A stretch of 64,000 nt of DNA, taken from Agaricus subrufescens. Its lineage: Eukaryota > Basidiomycota > Agaricomycetes > Agaricales > Agaricaceae. The position numbers and the translations under genes are program-made. Positions 1 through 10,965 of the stretch are shown piece after piece. The DNA lies in the NCBI GenBank assembly GCA_029945375.1, contig CM057063.1, positions 2,725,894 through 2,789,893 of the forward strand. The letters run 5' to 3'. Positions within the stretch are counted from its first letter, which is position 1. The number at the start of each line of letters is the position of its first letter. Under the pieces are notes generated by a model. That model was given only the letters and a program-made list of their open reading frames with translations, had not been told where the DNA came from and searched no databases.

Positions 1-553
1 GTCTTCATGACTTCGGCAATCATCACGCGTTTATTATTTGTCCGACGAAATCATATCCAGTTGATGGGTAGATACCAGCCATTACGGATGCAAGTTTTGT
101 CAAAGAGCTCACATCGTGGTTCTTTTACAGGAAAATCTGATGTTGCTGGTCAATACCTGGGCATTGCGGCAATGTTCATTGAGTCCTGTCTGCTGGACAC
201 TCTATGGGGCATTGGAATATTAATTTCCTTTTGCCTTGACTATGAGCCTACTATGTATCTTTTCAATACTTGTAGCCTCCAAGTGGATGTGAGTATTAAT
301 CACCTTGAAAGGTTTTCGCTTTTGGAAATGTGTTTTGATCTTGCGTTGATTCATATAGGTCCTGACAGATTTTCTTGTCACCTATCGAGTGCTCTCCGGA
401 CGAGCATGGACTAAACATACTCAAGATCATCTCAGTACGTTGAGGTGGGCCTCCAATGGAGTCGGTGCAAGTACTCCCGGTACGGTTGACCTACGTCAGA
501 CAAGTGTCGTAGAAACAACCCCAGTTGTGATCGGTTCTCGCAATGATGTGTAG
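1..553 (+). CDS. DUF6533-type multi-pass membrane protein, 3' part only
   Basis: C-terminal part of a multi-spanning membrane protein that enters from the left window edge. Two introns fit canonical sites and keep one frame: 68-130 (GT...CAG, joining at LMG/KSDV) and 289-358 (GTGAGT...TAG, joining LQVDV to VLTDFLVTYR). The visible protein has a hydrophobic stretch (YLGIAAMFIESCLLDTLWGI), a second one, then TYRVLSGRAWT and a polar Ser/Thr-rich tail ending at TAG 551-553. The ES..L-TLW helix followed by a YRV-x-RGRAW-like motif is the usual end of seven-TM-like proteins expanded in Agaricomycetes. Their function is unknown, although a receptor-like role has been suggested by topology. The start and N-terminal helices lie outside the window. 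I see no break in the part present. A second member starts 1.3 kb downstream. Confidence 0.6.
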
Positions 554-1878
554 GCCTTGGTCCGAGTCATTCGTTATGCTCCTTGCATGGCCCGGAAGGC
601 CTTTGATTATTTTTGTTACAATTGCTGTTGTTAACGGTGTGTCTCTGGCCCGGTCTCAGCGCCAGAGTGACGCAGGACATGGTTCGAGGTGACACAACTT
701 GTAATACCGATCTCATCCGTCAGAACCATACACGCAGAAAGCAGTGAGCAAATGGCACCTAATTGAATTACATGACTGTAAGCACGCCACTGTCAGAAGC
801 GTGGCATGGTCTTAAGATATCGAGTTTAAGCTTCACGCGCCATGCACGACACCTCCATCTTTTCTATCAATCAGCCGCTGCCCCTCCTGATACTTGCGTA
901 TACTGTTATTTTTGACCTTTTCTCTAATGCAGAAGACTCGCTCATTTAAAACATCCAACATATGAGGGGCCAAACTCAGGCTCCGGCCACATTATAGGCT
1001 AGAAAGCATTTCGGAAGAGAATGCACAATCAGACAACAGATGTGGCGTATGGCAACAGATTCTCTGAAAGGAAGATGTGCGAGCGGAACAGTAGGCTCTT
1101 GACAGCACAAGCCTTGGCGGCGGGACGCAGAGAGTGGCTCAGGATACCAGAAATGACATGAGCCAGCAAGCCGCACTCATGTGTGAGATGATACGCATGG
1201 AAGAGAATTCGGCAAGTCCGTGCGCAGCTTGTGGCGCGCGGTTTATTTTGACACTGGATATTCCCAGTATTTCCGGCATTGTATATATAAAAGCTCTAGT
1301 GCTGGTACATTCTCAGAAGTTTATCTGAATTACTGGCGGTCTGGGTGTGGCGTGTGAAACGCGCTACTGCACCGCTGGCTGTGTGCAATCACCTGTTCCA
1401 GCTCCTACATTTACGTTATGATTTGCCGGTGTGTCTATTGTCCGAAAACTCATTTATCATTCCACCCTCATAGCCCAGACCTACCGACAAGCTTCTAGCA
1501 CAATCTTCCGAGGCAACGATTGGCTACTTTTATGACCTTGCGAGTTCTCCTCTACTAATTGCCCCAACATTGCCGTAACAAGTATTCTGTACCACGTCGG
1601 ACAACATTCTTCATGGGAAAGGATACTCCACCATACGGACCAACTTTGCCGTGACAACATTATGAGTTATGACTCTGCAGTATAGTCTAATCAAGAACGG
1701 CGCGAATGCAGCTTATTTATAACTCTTGAAAGGCTCCTCTTGACCCATCGCTGCCGAGTAGGCTGTGGGATCTATGATCGTGTGAATGGTAACCTTGTCC
1801 TCCGAGAGTCTCATCTGATGCCTGGTAGACCGATATTTAACCAACGCATTAACTCACTCTACCACTCGCGTCGGTGCA
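554..1878. other. intergenic, no gene recognised
   Basis: Spacer between two membrane-protein genes on the plus strand. Short reading frames here have no recognisable domains and no plausible splice continuity. It contains a good TATA-like sequence at 1282-1293, too far from the next start codon to be its obvious core promoter, and a weaker TATTTATAA at 1714-1722, about 160 nt upstream of the start at 1879. Confidence 0.5.
1282..1293 (+). promoter_or_regulatory. orphan TATA-like box
   Basis: TATATATAAAAG is a near-ideal plus-strand TATA box, but the next recognised start codon is about 590 nt downstream. It could drive a longer 5' leader of the 1879 gene or an unannotated transcript. This is a motif match only. 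Confidence 0.3.
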
Positions 1879-3002
1879 ATGTCTGGGCTCAGCAGCAACC
1901 GAATGGAAGACCTTCTAAATCCTGATGTGTATCTCAATCACCTTCCTTCGCTCGAGGCTCAGCAAATCGAGATTAGCAGGGATATTGTTGTGTTTGTTCT
2001 CGGGGTGAGCTTAAAGCTACTTTTCTTGTGTTGATTCCCCTGAAAAGATTATTAGGCCACAATTTGGGATATCCTTGTTCATATCCGGGATGATATTAAG
2101 ATCGTTTCAAGGAGCAATAGGCTCTCTCCTGTGATGTTTTGTTTCGTAATTTCAAGGTGATTTCCTCATCTTGTCTAAATCGATGATAAACTCGCTAACG
2201 CTAGTGCACACAGAATTACAGCCGTTATACATGTCTTTCTTGACTCTATGGAACGAAGTACGTCCCAACTCTCATCCACGCCCACAAAAATGTTCAAACA
2301 CAATTTTCAGTGACACCAATCACCCACCTTTACGCCCTAGAAATCGCTTCCGGCTGCTTGCTTTCCATATCCGCCGCCTCCTCATCTTATCTCTTCCTCC
2401 AACGCGCTCAAGCAGTTTGTTCGGAACAGATATGGCTGCAAAGAGTTTTCTTCATTGCCTGGCTTCTCCTTTTAGGGGCAAGTTGTTTAGTACCTCCTGG
2501 ATTACACCCGTCCTATATTCCAGGGACCTGTTATTACAGGGATTCTGGGCTTGCAACGTATGTTGCAGTAGCACCTTGGTTTGTCTTTCTTTTCGATACT
2601 TGCGTCTTTGTAGCAATTTCGTATAGAATTGCGAGAGAGCATAATTATACTGGGAGTCTGGATCATACGGCGGAGCCAAGAGCTAGTTGGTTTTTTAAAC
2701 CTGGGAGGAGACTTCCACCGATATCGAAGACGATTTTGAGGGGCGGACAACAATATTATCTGTACGTCATTCCCTCTTGTTCTCCTAGTGGTGAAATATG
2801 ACGCGGTATGGCAAGGATTACTGTCGGAACGATCGTTTTGGCCGCAATTGGCTTAAGCTTGCCAAGCAATCTCCAACTTGTTGGAGCTACGTTTCCCATT
2901 ATCATGATTCCTCTTTCTGCATCGATGGCTTGTCGAGTATTCCGGAATTTGAAGCTGCTTGAAGCAGAGGATTGTAGGACGTTCAACGCCCCGATAGTAT
3001 AG
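1879..3002 (+). CDS. DUF6533-type seven-TM-like membrane protein
   Basis: Predicted 302-residue integral membrane protein of unknown function from an Agaricomycete-expanded family. Five exons keep one frame: 1879-2004, 2056-2156, 2214-2257, 2311-2761 and 2816-3002. Family features in order are: VYLNHLPS near the N-terminus, ATIWDILVHIRDD after the first helix (the usual TxWDxL..ixxD signature), an SR motif before the second helix, CLLSISAASSSYLFLQRAQA with a charged loop, WLLLLGASCLVPPG, a cysteine-containing loop (GTCYYRD) before a helix with WFVFLFDTCVFVAISYRI, a cytoplasmic loop, then two terminal helices ending SMACRVFRNLKLLEAED. The start was chosen because it precedes the first conserved segment directly. 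Exon 3 is only 44 nt. The neighbour to the left is a truncated member of the same family, suggesting local duplication. Confidence 0.75.
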
Positions 3003-3327
3003 TTCCGTTGGAGGAAATAATCTAAGCTAAAACTTTGTTTCTCATTATTGCATCCCTGCAGGTCCGGACAAAAATACGCGTGACGTCATTGGAACCCTGT
3101 GCGCCAGTCATTGCAAATTTTGAAGATTTCTACATCTATTCATCGAGTGGGGAGTGAAGACAGAAAACTGCCTGTCGCCGTAAGCGCTACATTGAACACC
3201 ATCTAAGTAATCTAGAAGACATATTCAAGACTCTGGTAAAAGCCAATAAAAACATTAGGTGTGGTATTATGGATATAGCGTGTAAGATCTTGGACCAGTC
3301 CAGTGTCTTCGAAGGTGAAAAAGCATT
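3003..3327. other. convergent intergenic spacer
   Basis: Shared 3' spacer between the membrane-protein gene (plus) and cytochrome c (minus). It is AT-moderate and has no feature beyond probable 3' UTRs. Confidence 0.5.
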
Positions 3328-3827
3328 TTAAGCAGTCTGACACGGAGACATGTGAGTGGCAAAAGCCTTCAACAACAGCAGGAAAGATACTCACAGCCTC
3401 CTTAAGGTGGGAGATTAGGTCATTCCTGTCTTTGTCCTTCTTCAAACCAGCGAAGGCCATTTTGGTGCCGGGAATGTACTTCTTGGGGTTCTCAAGGTAC
3501 TCATGAAGAGTGTTCTCGTCCCAAGTGATTCCCTTGTTGATGTTAGCGGCAGTGTACGAGTAACCTTCAGCCTGACCAGTCTTGCGGCCAAAGATACTGT
3601 GTAAGAGGTCAGTGACTTGGCAGGTGCCCCGAAGATGCGGAAAACGCACCCGTGAAGGTTGGGGCCAACTTTGTGAGGCTCGCCCTGGCCAAGAGTGTGA
3701 CATTGCGCACAGCGGGTCTTGAAGAGACCAGCACCCTTTTTAGCGTCACCTACGCATTTTGCCGACGTGTCAGCGCAGGACAAGGCCGTTCAGCACCGAG
3801 AGGTGACGTACCGGGAGCGAAAGGCAT
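3328..3827 (-). CDS. CYC1: Cytochrome c
   Basis: Small haem electron carrier of the mitochondrial intermembrane space, shuttling electrons from complex III to cytochrome oxidase. Four exons keep one frame and give 108 residues: 3827-3812 (16 nt), 3749-3650, 3596-3395 and 3336-3328. The protein begins [17 protein letters not shown]. The haem-attachment motif is CAQCH, followed by [25 protein letters not shown] and the axial methionine in the conserved segment [12 protein letters not shown]. It ends HLKEATA. Length and motifs match fungal cytochrome c. The last coding exon carries only ACT GCT TAA. Reading straight through the GTGAGT at the third exon end would instead add an unrelated tail, so the spliced end is preferred. 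Gene symbol is by analogy with yeast. Confidence 0.92.
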
Positions 3828-4794
3828 GTTTTGAGGTAGAGTCGTTAAAACGAGCTGCGAATTAAAGAAGTGTAGAGATGAAGGTGGTAGTCGTTTCCGT
3901 AATGGCCCAAAAGTTTTTGAAGAGCGAGTACGCCCTGTCATGTGACTAACCCGGTTCACTCCGCCCTGAGGAACCAATCGGAGTTTTCGGATTTGTGTAT
4001 TTAAGTTACCGAGTGATGCGGATCCATTCCGTTCCGCTAGCCACCGGCAATGCAAATTACCTGGATTATCGACTTGCCCTCCGCGTGCTCGCTGAGTCTC
4101 TGACTCAGGCGAACAAAGCGAGAAGGACATATTACGACGGGCCCGCAAAACCTCAGCAGGAATAATATGCGCTATCAGGTCTCCGCGTCGACGACAGCCA
4201 GCGTTGCGATCGCTGGACCCCATTAGAATCGGACAACGGTTGGTCCTAAACTCTTTCCTTCAACGACACAGAATGAATGTGCATGCCATCGACGAGAAGA
4301 TCATTCAATTTTCCAATTGGTCGTGCTACTTTCTGTGGCATCGCCTCCGATCCTAATGCCTTCCTCGAGGACATGAGGCTCTATGTGCAACTGAAGATTC
4401 GTAAGGATAACTCTTCCAGTGATGGAGGGTCTTCAATGCGCTTAGAGTATCTTCCTATTACCTGCCTGATACATCACGGTATGAGTAGTTATGAGGGCTA
4501 TATTGTCATTTACGACACACAAAGAGGTCGTACACTCTAGATCCAGATTCGCCAACAATAAGGCGCATGCAGTAGTTTATTAATACTTTCCGCCGTAATC
4601 CGGTGGCGTTCTCGTAAGATGATACCTTTCCCAATATCTCACTTCAGGCACCTATTCATGCCACATATGATAACGATATGATGTATAATATCTGCAAATT
4701 AATACATCATCATTCTACTTCACAAGTCCTTTTACAACGTATACTGTTAACCATGATAAACAGCTACCAGGAAAGATGCCTGAAGGTCAATCCT
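3828..4794. other. intergenic; one weak small ORF
   Basis: Upstream region of cytochrome c (minus strand) and downstream region of the deacetylase. An open frame at 4277-4540 (plus, 87 codons) has no recognised domain and no similarity that I can name. It is left uncalled. The stretch 4560-4790 is AT-rich, consistent with the 3' UTR of the deacetylase. Confidence 0.4.
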
Positions 4795-6143
4795 TTAGCA
4801 GTGCCAGGTATCCTGGAATAATTCGATAAGTAAGATCCAGACAAGAAGTGACTATATAGCTGACTTACATCCGGTTGTTGTGGCTCAGAATACGCCTGGT
4901 ATGCGGGCGATCCAGAACATTCCGCAACTGAAACGAGTTTGTATCCCGCGCCTGTAAGTTTCTTAAGGAAATAAGGTAGGACTTCGGTCCTAAAAGCATG
5001 TGATGTCATTAATTTTGCGAAATCCAGGCGCGTTTGGCAGCTTACATGGTGCTAACTGAAGTTGGTAGAAATGATGAGTAACAATCGGTCAGAAGAATTG
5101 TGAGAAGATACGAACCATATGTTTCGTGTTGAAGGGACAAGATAGACCCAGGATGTTTTGCAATAAGCTTGTCGATACTGGCATACTGTTCTGGTACCGT
5201 TGCACCAACGGAATCTCCAGTACTATAAATTTTGTCGATGCATGAGGAAGATTACTTGAATGTTACACGAGACCACCACTCACTCGTAGTCCCAAATTAC
5301 CATCTTTTGACCGCGTACAGCAGAAGCTTGACGAACGAGATCATTGTAGGAGCCAAACGCTACCAATGAGGAAAACGATAGACATTACTATCTCGTTAAA
5401 TCACTGAACAAGATCTTGTAACGCTTACGAGGGCGCATGAAAGCCGGATAAACACCAAGGATTTTTACGAACGCCTCTGCATCGAATAATTAACCAAATG
5501 TCTCTGCGGTAGCAGCGGGAGAAATATACGACAAAGGGTGCTTGAAATACGTACCTTCGACTCGCCACATTTCATCATGAATCTCGTCCCATGTAAGATC
5601 GGCCAAGTTCTTGTGGTGCCAAGTATGAGACGCAACCTGATGACCGTTGTTATAGGCATACTTGACCCGTTTGACGTTGTCGGGATCATAGATGCATCCG
5701 TCTGCGCATCCATGAGTTGATTATAATCTAAGAGGCGAATAAGGGACCTACAGTTGTCACCGTCTGCCGTACGGGTAATAATCAAGTCAAAAAAAAAAAA
5801 CACGGTAGTAGTGTCCGAAAAAGCTTACTGAAGAAAAATGTGCCTGTAGCATTAGCCGCAACGAGGGCTCGGCTGATATCGTAGCTAGAAAATAGGTCAA
5901 GAGGCCATCATATCATAAGCAGAGAGCGCAAGTTACATGTAGTAATATGGTCCATCATCCTGCAACACCATGTTACTAATTAGAGTTGGCCGCTGGAAAA
6001 GTGGACGGGCTTACGAAAGTCAAAGCGACAGTATTAGGCTCCTTGCATGAGGTGATGATCTGAGCAAGTTCCCTTTTACGTGGTGCCGCAAGAACGCTAG
6101 AGGCAAGAGTAGCGACAGCTACAAAAATTTTAGCGAACAGCAT
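4795..6143 (-). CDS. Secreted polysaccharide (chitin) deacetylase, CE4 family
   Basis: Predicted 248-residue secreted enzyme that removes acetyl groups from chitin or chito-oligosaccharides, probably in cell-wall remodelling. Residues 1-20 form a signal peptide (MLFAKIFVAVATLASSVLAA). All five NodB motifs are visible: TFDDGP (catalytic base Asp and metal Asp), HTWHH (metal His pair, H-x3-H), RPPFGSYND, WDYDTGDS and LSLQHETY. Eleven exons keep one frame: 6143-6015, 5959-5937, 5884-5829, 5763-5752, 5701-5555, 5476-5429, 5359-5284, 5222-5116, 5055-5046, 4989-4869 and 4812-4795. Two are micro-exons of 12 and 10 nt, and skipping either destroys the frame. It ends DDTWHC with no GPI-like tail or carbohydrate-binding module. 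Substrate is inferred from the family; related CE4 enzymes also act on xylan or peptidoglycan. Confidence 0.88.
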
Positions 6144-7992
6144 TGTGCTTGTTTGATATTTGTGTAAGACAAAGGAATGTAAGGTGATCGACCAAAGTCG
6201 ATTCGATAAAGAGCGGAAGACTGTGAAGTCAACGGTAGCGGACAGAAACGAACAGTGTTCGACAAAGCGCGGGGGGTAATAATTTACTAGAGTAGCATGG
6301 TTTTTAAACCTTTCCAAATTGTGCAATGTTTAGGGCATCGACAGCGTTTTTGCTTGGCATAGGGATGCCAAGGCGAGTAGCATTCTCGCCCAGCACACAA
6401 CCACCCAATCAACTAAAGCTGGCAAGAGGCACGGTGTAAATTTAGCGACAGGATCACCGTTCCGGCCTAGCTCGGCTGACGTATGTAGCTCCATGGATCT
6501 ATACTTACCATTGCAACTTGCGCTATCCGCCGCGAACGGCAGTTCAACTGTGTTAAGCACTAGGCAGCTTCAAGTGTGGCATGGTTAAAAGTTTGCTTTG
6601 GAAGTGAGAAGGAAAATGTATTAGACGCAATTCCTCGGGGCTGCAGTTCACAATGGTCTGGGAAAGTGTTATCTTTCTTTTGGAGTTTCCAGGAGACACA
6701 ACATTTTCATATTTAAAAGTCATATAAACTTCGTAGGGCCAACAAGAAGCACCAGCAACCGTGTGGATTGACTCTGAGATTGAATCATGTCCGAAGAGTA
6801 TGCGATTTGCCTAATGCAATTCTAGCGCCAAACCATTTAAATGATGTCAAGTGGACATTAGGTGCGGCTAGCATTCTTTGAGAACTAAATGAGCTATTCG
6901 GGAGCGAGAATAAGAGTTGAGGTGAGTGATCAAGCTGTTGTTGTTCAACCGACTCAAAGTCCTAAGATTGTTGTGTGCATTGCATGCTTTCAGCTACATA
7001 CACCGACACAACCTTGGTGGGGTTACACTGTTAATAATCTCTTTATGAGCCTTTGCCATCAGTGATATGTCAGTTGAATTGACCGCACGTGCTGCCGGGG
7101 AGACTGGAAACCAAATTCTAAAACGTTTGATATTCAATATCAAGGAACAACTAGTACCGGCTATTTCTCTGTTTTTCACCCAACGGGTTTCTTTGACCGT
7201 CAACTTCTTTTACTCAATCCTGGCAACATAATCTGCGCCTTCTGTGCGGTGCTAAGGATATGAAAATTTTTGTATTTTGTCGGCGTGTTCAAATGTCCTT
7301 TGCCTGCCCCGACATGCTCGCAGAAGATGCACTTCTGCCAACATACCCTGACAACAAAGCCACCAGACTTGTTACCGTATCAAAGAATATTCTCTGAAAC
7401 AGCTCTAGAGTCTCGATGTTGCCGACACATATTTATTCGCTTACGATAATAGGCCCGTGCTTTTCTCCGTTTTGCTCGCTGGGTTTAGCTTTTTATAATC
7501 TATATAAACCGAGATTTTCTGAAGAGACAGGTCTTGAACTTGCCTTCGGTGTAATGCTTCATTGAAGGTTACTCTCAATGCCATATCCAAAGACACACCG
7601 CTCCAATTAACTTTTTATTATCTTCAAAACATAGCTGAGGAAATAAAGGACTGCTTTATCTATTGTACGATTGCGTCCAGAGGTCAAGATCTTCCCATAT
7701 AATATCTTCCACCAGTGGGTCCTTTTGTCTCGCGGAGCCCGGATGTTGATTGATGCTGTGAACTGTCGGAGTATAGTGGCAGTGTGCCGGTGGGAAGAGT
7801 TGCCGAGCCATCTGGCTCCGTGCCGCCCATGCCGCCCCACCTCATGGCCAAGTATTCAAGCTCCGCACGCTGCCGAGGACAGCCACCAACGTCATAACTC
7901 TGAGCACCGGTCGCCGCAGTCCTCTCGACTTAAATCTCGACGGGCTAACTAACCCAGGTCCCGGAGCAAATTTTCCCCTTCACTCAAGACCC
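6144..7992. other. intergenic, no gene recognised
   Basis: Divergent region between the deacetylase (minus) and the unknown gene at 7993 (plus). Several frames of 60-93 codons occur on both strands, but none shows a domain or a splice-compatible continuation. A TATATAAA at 7501-7508 is a plus-strand TATA-like motif about 490 nt before the next start. Confidence 0.45.
7501..7508 (+). promoter_or_regulatory. TATA-like motif
   Basis: TATATAAA on the plus strand, 485 nt upstream of the ATG at 7993. It could serve that gene if it has a long or spliced 5' UTR. Motif match only. Confidence 0.25.
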
Positions 7993-9296
7993 ATGTCTCC
8001 CCCGCAAATTCTCTCTGAGCAGATCGTTCAGGATGCATTTCACAGCTATCTTCGATCCTCATTAACACACGCTAAGATTGAACGATTATTAGACCCTGAT
8101 GTCCTCAGTAGCGCCGAAAGCGATTTGATGATCTCCGGTTCGTAAGTCCGCCCTCATTTTGCTTTCTGATTCTCATCTATCTTTCAGGTCCTGCGCTGTG
8201 TCTCTACTTTGCTGCCCTGAGATGCACCACAAACCCTCCTTCGGTCCCTCTCCCTCGTAGTGCCAAGTCTTCAGCAGGTGACACTCCAATGGAAATGTCG
8301 TATGAGAATTGTCCGCCCACCTTCATACCTTTCCTTCGCGTATGGTCTCGCAACGTCCCAGCCATTCAGTCTCTCAATCCAGAATATCAACACGATCTTG
8401 CTCGAGTTATCTGTGGCTTACCTCCCCTCAACAACCCCCATCCCAATATCGATCGGATAGCAGCAGAATTACGTGCTGTTGCCCTAGAGATCAGTCAGCG
8501 ACGGTCGTTTCAAGACAGGTTCGCTTCGGCATTACAAACTGCATTGGATGCAGGCAGTTCTGGACAGAGACAAGCGTCATTTGTACCTCCACCCGTATAC
8601 GAACCCACTTCACCATCAATATCACCTACTAAATCGGAATTTCTTTATCCTCAATACCCCGAGCGATCTTCTGTATCATCAAGAACACCTTCACCCACGA
8701 TCCTCGCTCCAGGGCTCTCACCCTCTATCGAATTCATTCGAGAAACGCTCTATGCTGCGTTAGGCGACGTGCTGGAAAGACACACTTCACTTCGCTGTCT
8801 TCTCTCCTCAGACCCATCTCGCGCTTATTACGCTTCCGTGTCTCTTGCAATCCTTACAGTCTCAACGGAGGCCATCGATCAGAAGACTAAATCCATTATA
8901 GGTGTTCTGGGAACACCGTTAACCCTTGCTGAATGCCCTCGAGAACTTCAACCACTTATGTCGGAACTTATGTCGATCGGAGAGACAGCTAACGATATAG
9001 TGGAAGAAGACAACAATTTCATTATGGAGGCCATACAACGTGGCGAAGAAGGTGTAGGAGAAGGCGAAACGAGGTTAGAGAGGGTGAAGAAAATTCTGGT
9101 TGAGGGCGTTGGATGCGAGAGTCATATCAACGATGAGGTGGCGAATGGCGCGAGAACAAGGAAAATCAGTGTTCAAGGTAGAGCTGTAGCGTTCGCCAAT
9201 CGGATTGGTGGATTGGCTTTGAGGATGGTGTCATTGCCTGCCTTCAGGGAAAGACAAGATTTGGTTTTCAAGATTCTTGCTGGGATTGGTGGATAA
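7993..9296 (+). CDS. Uncharacterised fungal protein with helical C-terminal domain
   Basis: I do not recognise a named family. Two exons (7993-8137 and 8188-9296) encode 417 residues. The intron uses donor GTTCGT at 8138 rather than the nearby GTAAGT at 8144, because only the former keeps the frame (ISGPALCLYFAALRC across the junction). The protein has an N-terminal helical part (about 1-175) and a Pro/Ser/Thr-rich linker (about 175-230, with SPTxSE and TPSPT). A predicted all-helical C-terminal part (about 235-417) contains LYAALGDVLERHTSLRCLL, VSLAILTVSTEAI and an amphipathic terminal helix rich in Arg and Phe. There is no signal peptide and no clear membrane span. The conserved-looking C-terminal half suggests a real domain and the linker a phosphorylatable hinge. 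Both are inferences from composition. Confidence 0.7.
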
Positions 9297-9680
9297 ATAG
9301 ATGGCAAACGGTAGAGTCTACTTTCAGGATACGATGGATATTGTTCATACCCTGATCTGCTGTAATTTTTTCAATGGATATTGGATCTTTATCGCTAATT
9401 TAATTTCCAATATATTGTGTGTTGAAATACTGGACAGATGTCCTTAGCTTAGGAGAGAGAGAGTAAGAGTGCACTGCAAACTTACTGAACGACCTGTCAT
9501 CGAATTGGGCTACAGCTATCTCGTATGTACGTATTCGAAGAACGCAAATCACGTCTTATTCGGAACTTACGATATAAGGTGAAGGTCTCAGTGAGATCGA
9601 GGAAATCGATGGTTAAGTTCATCACTGGATACGTTTTTGAACATAGCTAAGGTTACTCAAACATTTCGCGGCGTTTATCT
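9297..9680. other. convergent intergenic spacer
   Basis: Shared 3' region between the plus-strand unknown gene and the minus-strand reductase gene. No recognisable feature. Confidence 0.5.
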
Positions 9681-10965
9681 TTAATTGGTATGGTCGGGAT
9701 GGACAATAAGCTTCAACCCTGAGATTTGATTTTTCCCCAACCGTTCTAATCCGCTTACAACGCCTCTCAACCCTCCAGGAATAGCCTCAATATCAACTGG
9801 CTGATTAGTTACAATAAAGATCATGTTAACAGCTCCGAGACCATTCTGGATGGGAAAAAACATACTTTGATCAGCTCCTTTTGTAAAAGCGCCGTAAGGT
9901 GCTTGTACAATGTTGTGAATGGTTCAGCATTCCCAGGTACGGAGCGTAGACCTTTGGTGAAGCCAAACGTCTTTTCTGTGTTAGGTGATATTTCAGGATG
10001 CTGTACCAGCTGCAGGTGGCCACCCGGAGAGAGTATATCATAAGCCATCTGTTGAGTTTGCGTGGTAGAAGCCGCATCGAGAATGTGTTTGATGGGTTTA
10101 GATGTTATTGCTAACACTTCGTCGCGTAGGTTATCATAGGAGGCGTAGCGGTCAATGACTTTATGTGCTCCAAGAGCTTTTAAATGATCTTCATGCTTGA
10201 GTGATGCGGTAGCAATTATCGGCGTAAAGCCCGAGAGTTTGGCAAACTGGATAGCTTAAGGACAACCCTTAGCTAAAATGGGTGAGTATAATTGTTGAAA
10301 CAACATACCATGTTGCCCGACGTTTGTTGCTCCACCGAATATGAGCAAGGGAGTATTGTCATACTTGCCTCTCCCAGTGTTCGAGTCGCCTAATGGGGTA
10401 GCAAAGCCAAGGCCGTCTGGTATGGGGCTATATAAACCGAGATAGGCACATCCAATGGCAGAAGGAAGGCCTCCGGCTTGATCATACGAGATGTTCGCAG
10501 GGACCTTGTCGGGTAGCTCAATCGATATAATTATAGATGTTTAAACAAAATAACAAACCTTCGAGGTGTAGGCTGATAACCCGATCACATATTCCTGATA
10601 AGCTCCTGAACGGGCACCGAATATCCCGTGGGTCAGCCTGAATATCGCAATAATGTCAAACTATTATGCTCTTTCATTCAAAGGAAAAACATTGCTCACA
10701 CTCGATCACCTTTCGCAAAATCTTGCACTCCTTCACCGACATCCAGAACGACTCCAGCAATATCTATTCCCATAACGATAGGATAATCCTCGACAAAAAA
10801 ACCATGCTTCTGGATCTTCCAGTCGAACGGGTTCAAGCCGGAGGCTTTCACCTTTATGAGCAGTTCTCCTGGACTGGGAGTCGGGATGGCATTGTTGGCA
10901 ATCACGAAGTTGCCCTGTTTGGAATCGAGGTAAAGGGCCTTTTGGAGCTCCTTGGGGGGCGCCAT
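9681..10965 (-). CDS. MDR-family NADP(H) oxidoreductase (quinone oxidoreductase / trans-enoyl reductase-like)
   Basis: Medium-chain dehydrogenase/reductase without structural zinc, most like fungal quinone-oxidoreductase or toxD/enoyl-reductase-type proteins. The start MAPPKELQKALYL leads into a GroES-like fold: PGELLIKVKASGLNPFDWK, then GIDIAGVVLDVGEG and FAKGDRV. Later exons give QEYVIG, VPANISYDQAGGLPSA, then the nucleotide-binding motif IFGGATNVGQHAIQFAKL, a Rossmann segment ending HILDAAST, and the C-terminal segment joining ELIK to PVDIEAIPGGLRGVV. Several short introns are needed. The last one (GTATGT at about 9868 to CAG at about 9805) is supported because reading through inserts non-family sequence. 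The four-cysteine zinc lobe is absent, as expected for this subgroup. Substrate cannot be told. No polyketide synthase or other biosynthetic neighbour is in the window, so a stand-alone detoxification role is as likely as a secondary-metabolic one. Confidence 0.83.

Noticed and set aside
3750..4223. 157-codon minus-strand frame running into cytochrome c
   Set aside because: It includes the true start MPFAPG but reads on into the first intron; the upstream part is leader and promoter sequence.
4277..4540. 87-codon plus-strand open frame
   Set aside because: No recognisable domain, no compatible upstream or downstream exon, and it sits in the promoter region of cytochrome c; chance frame is as likely as a gene.
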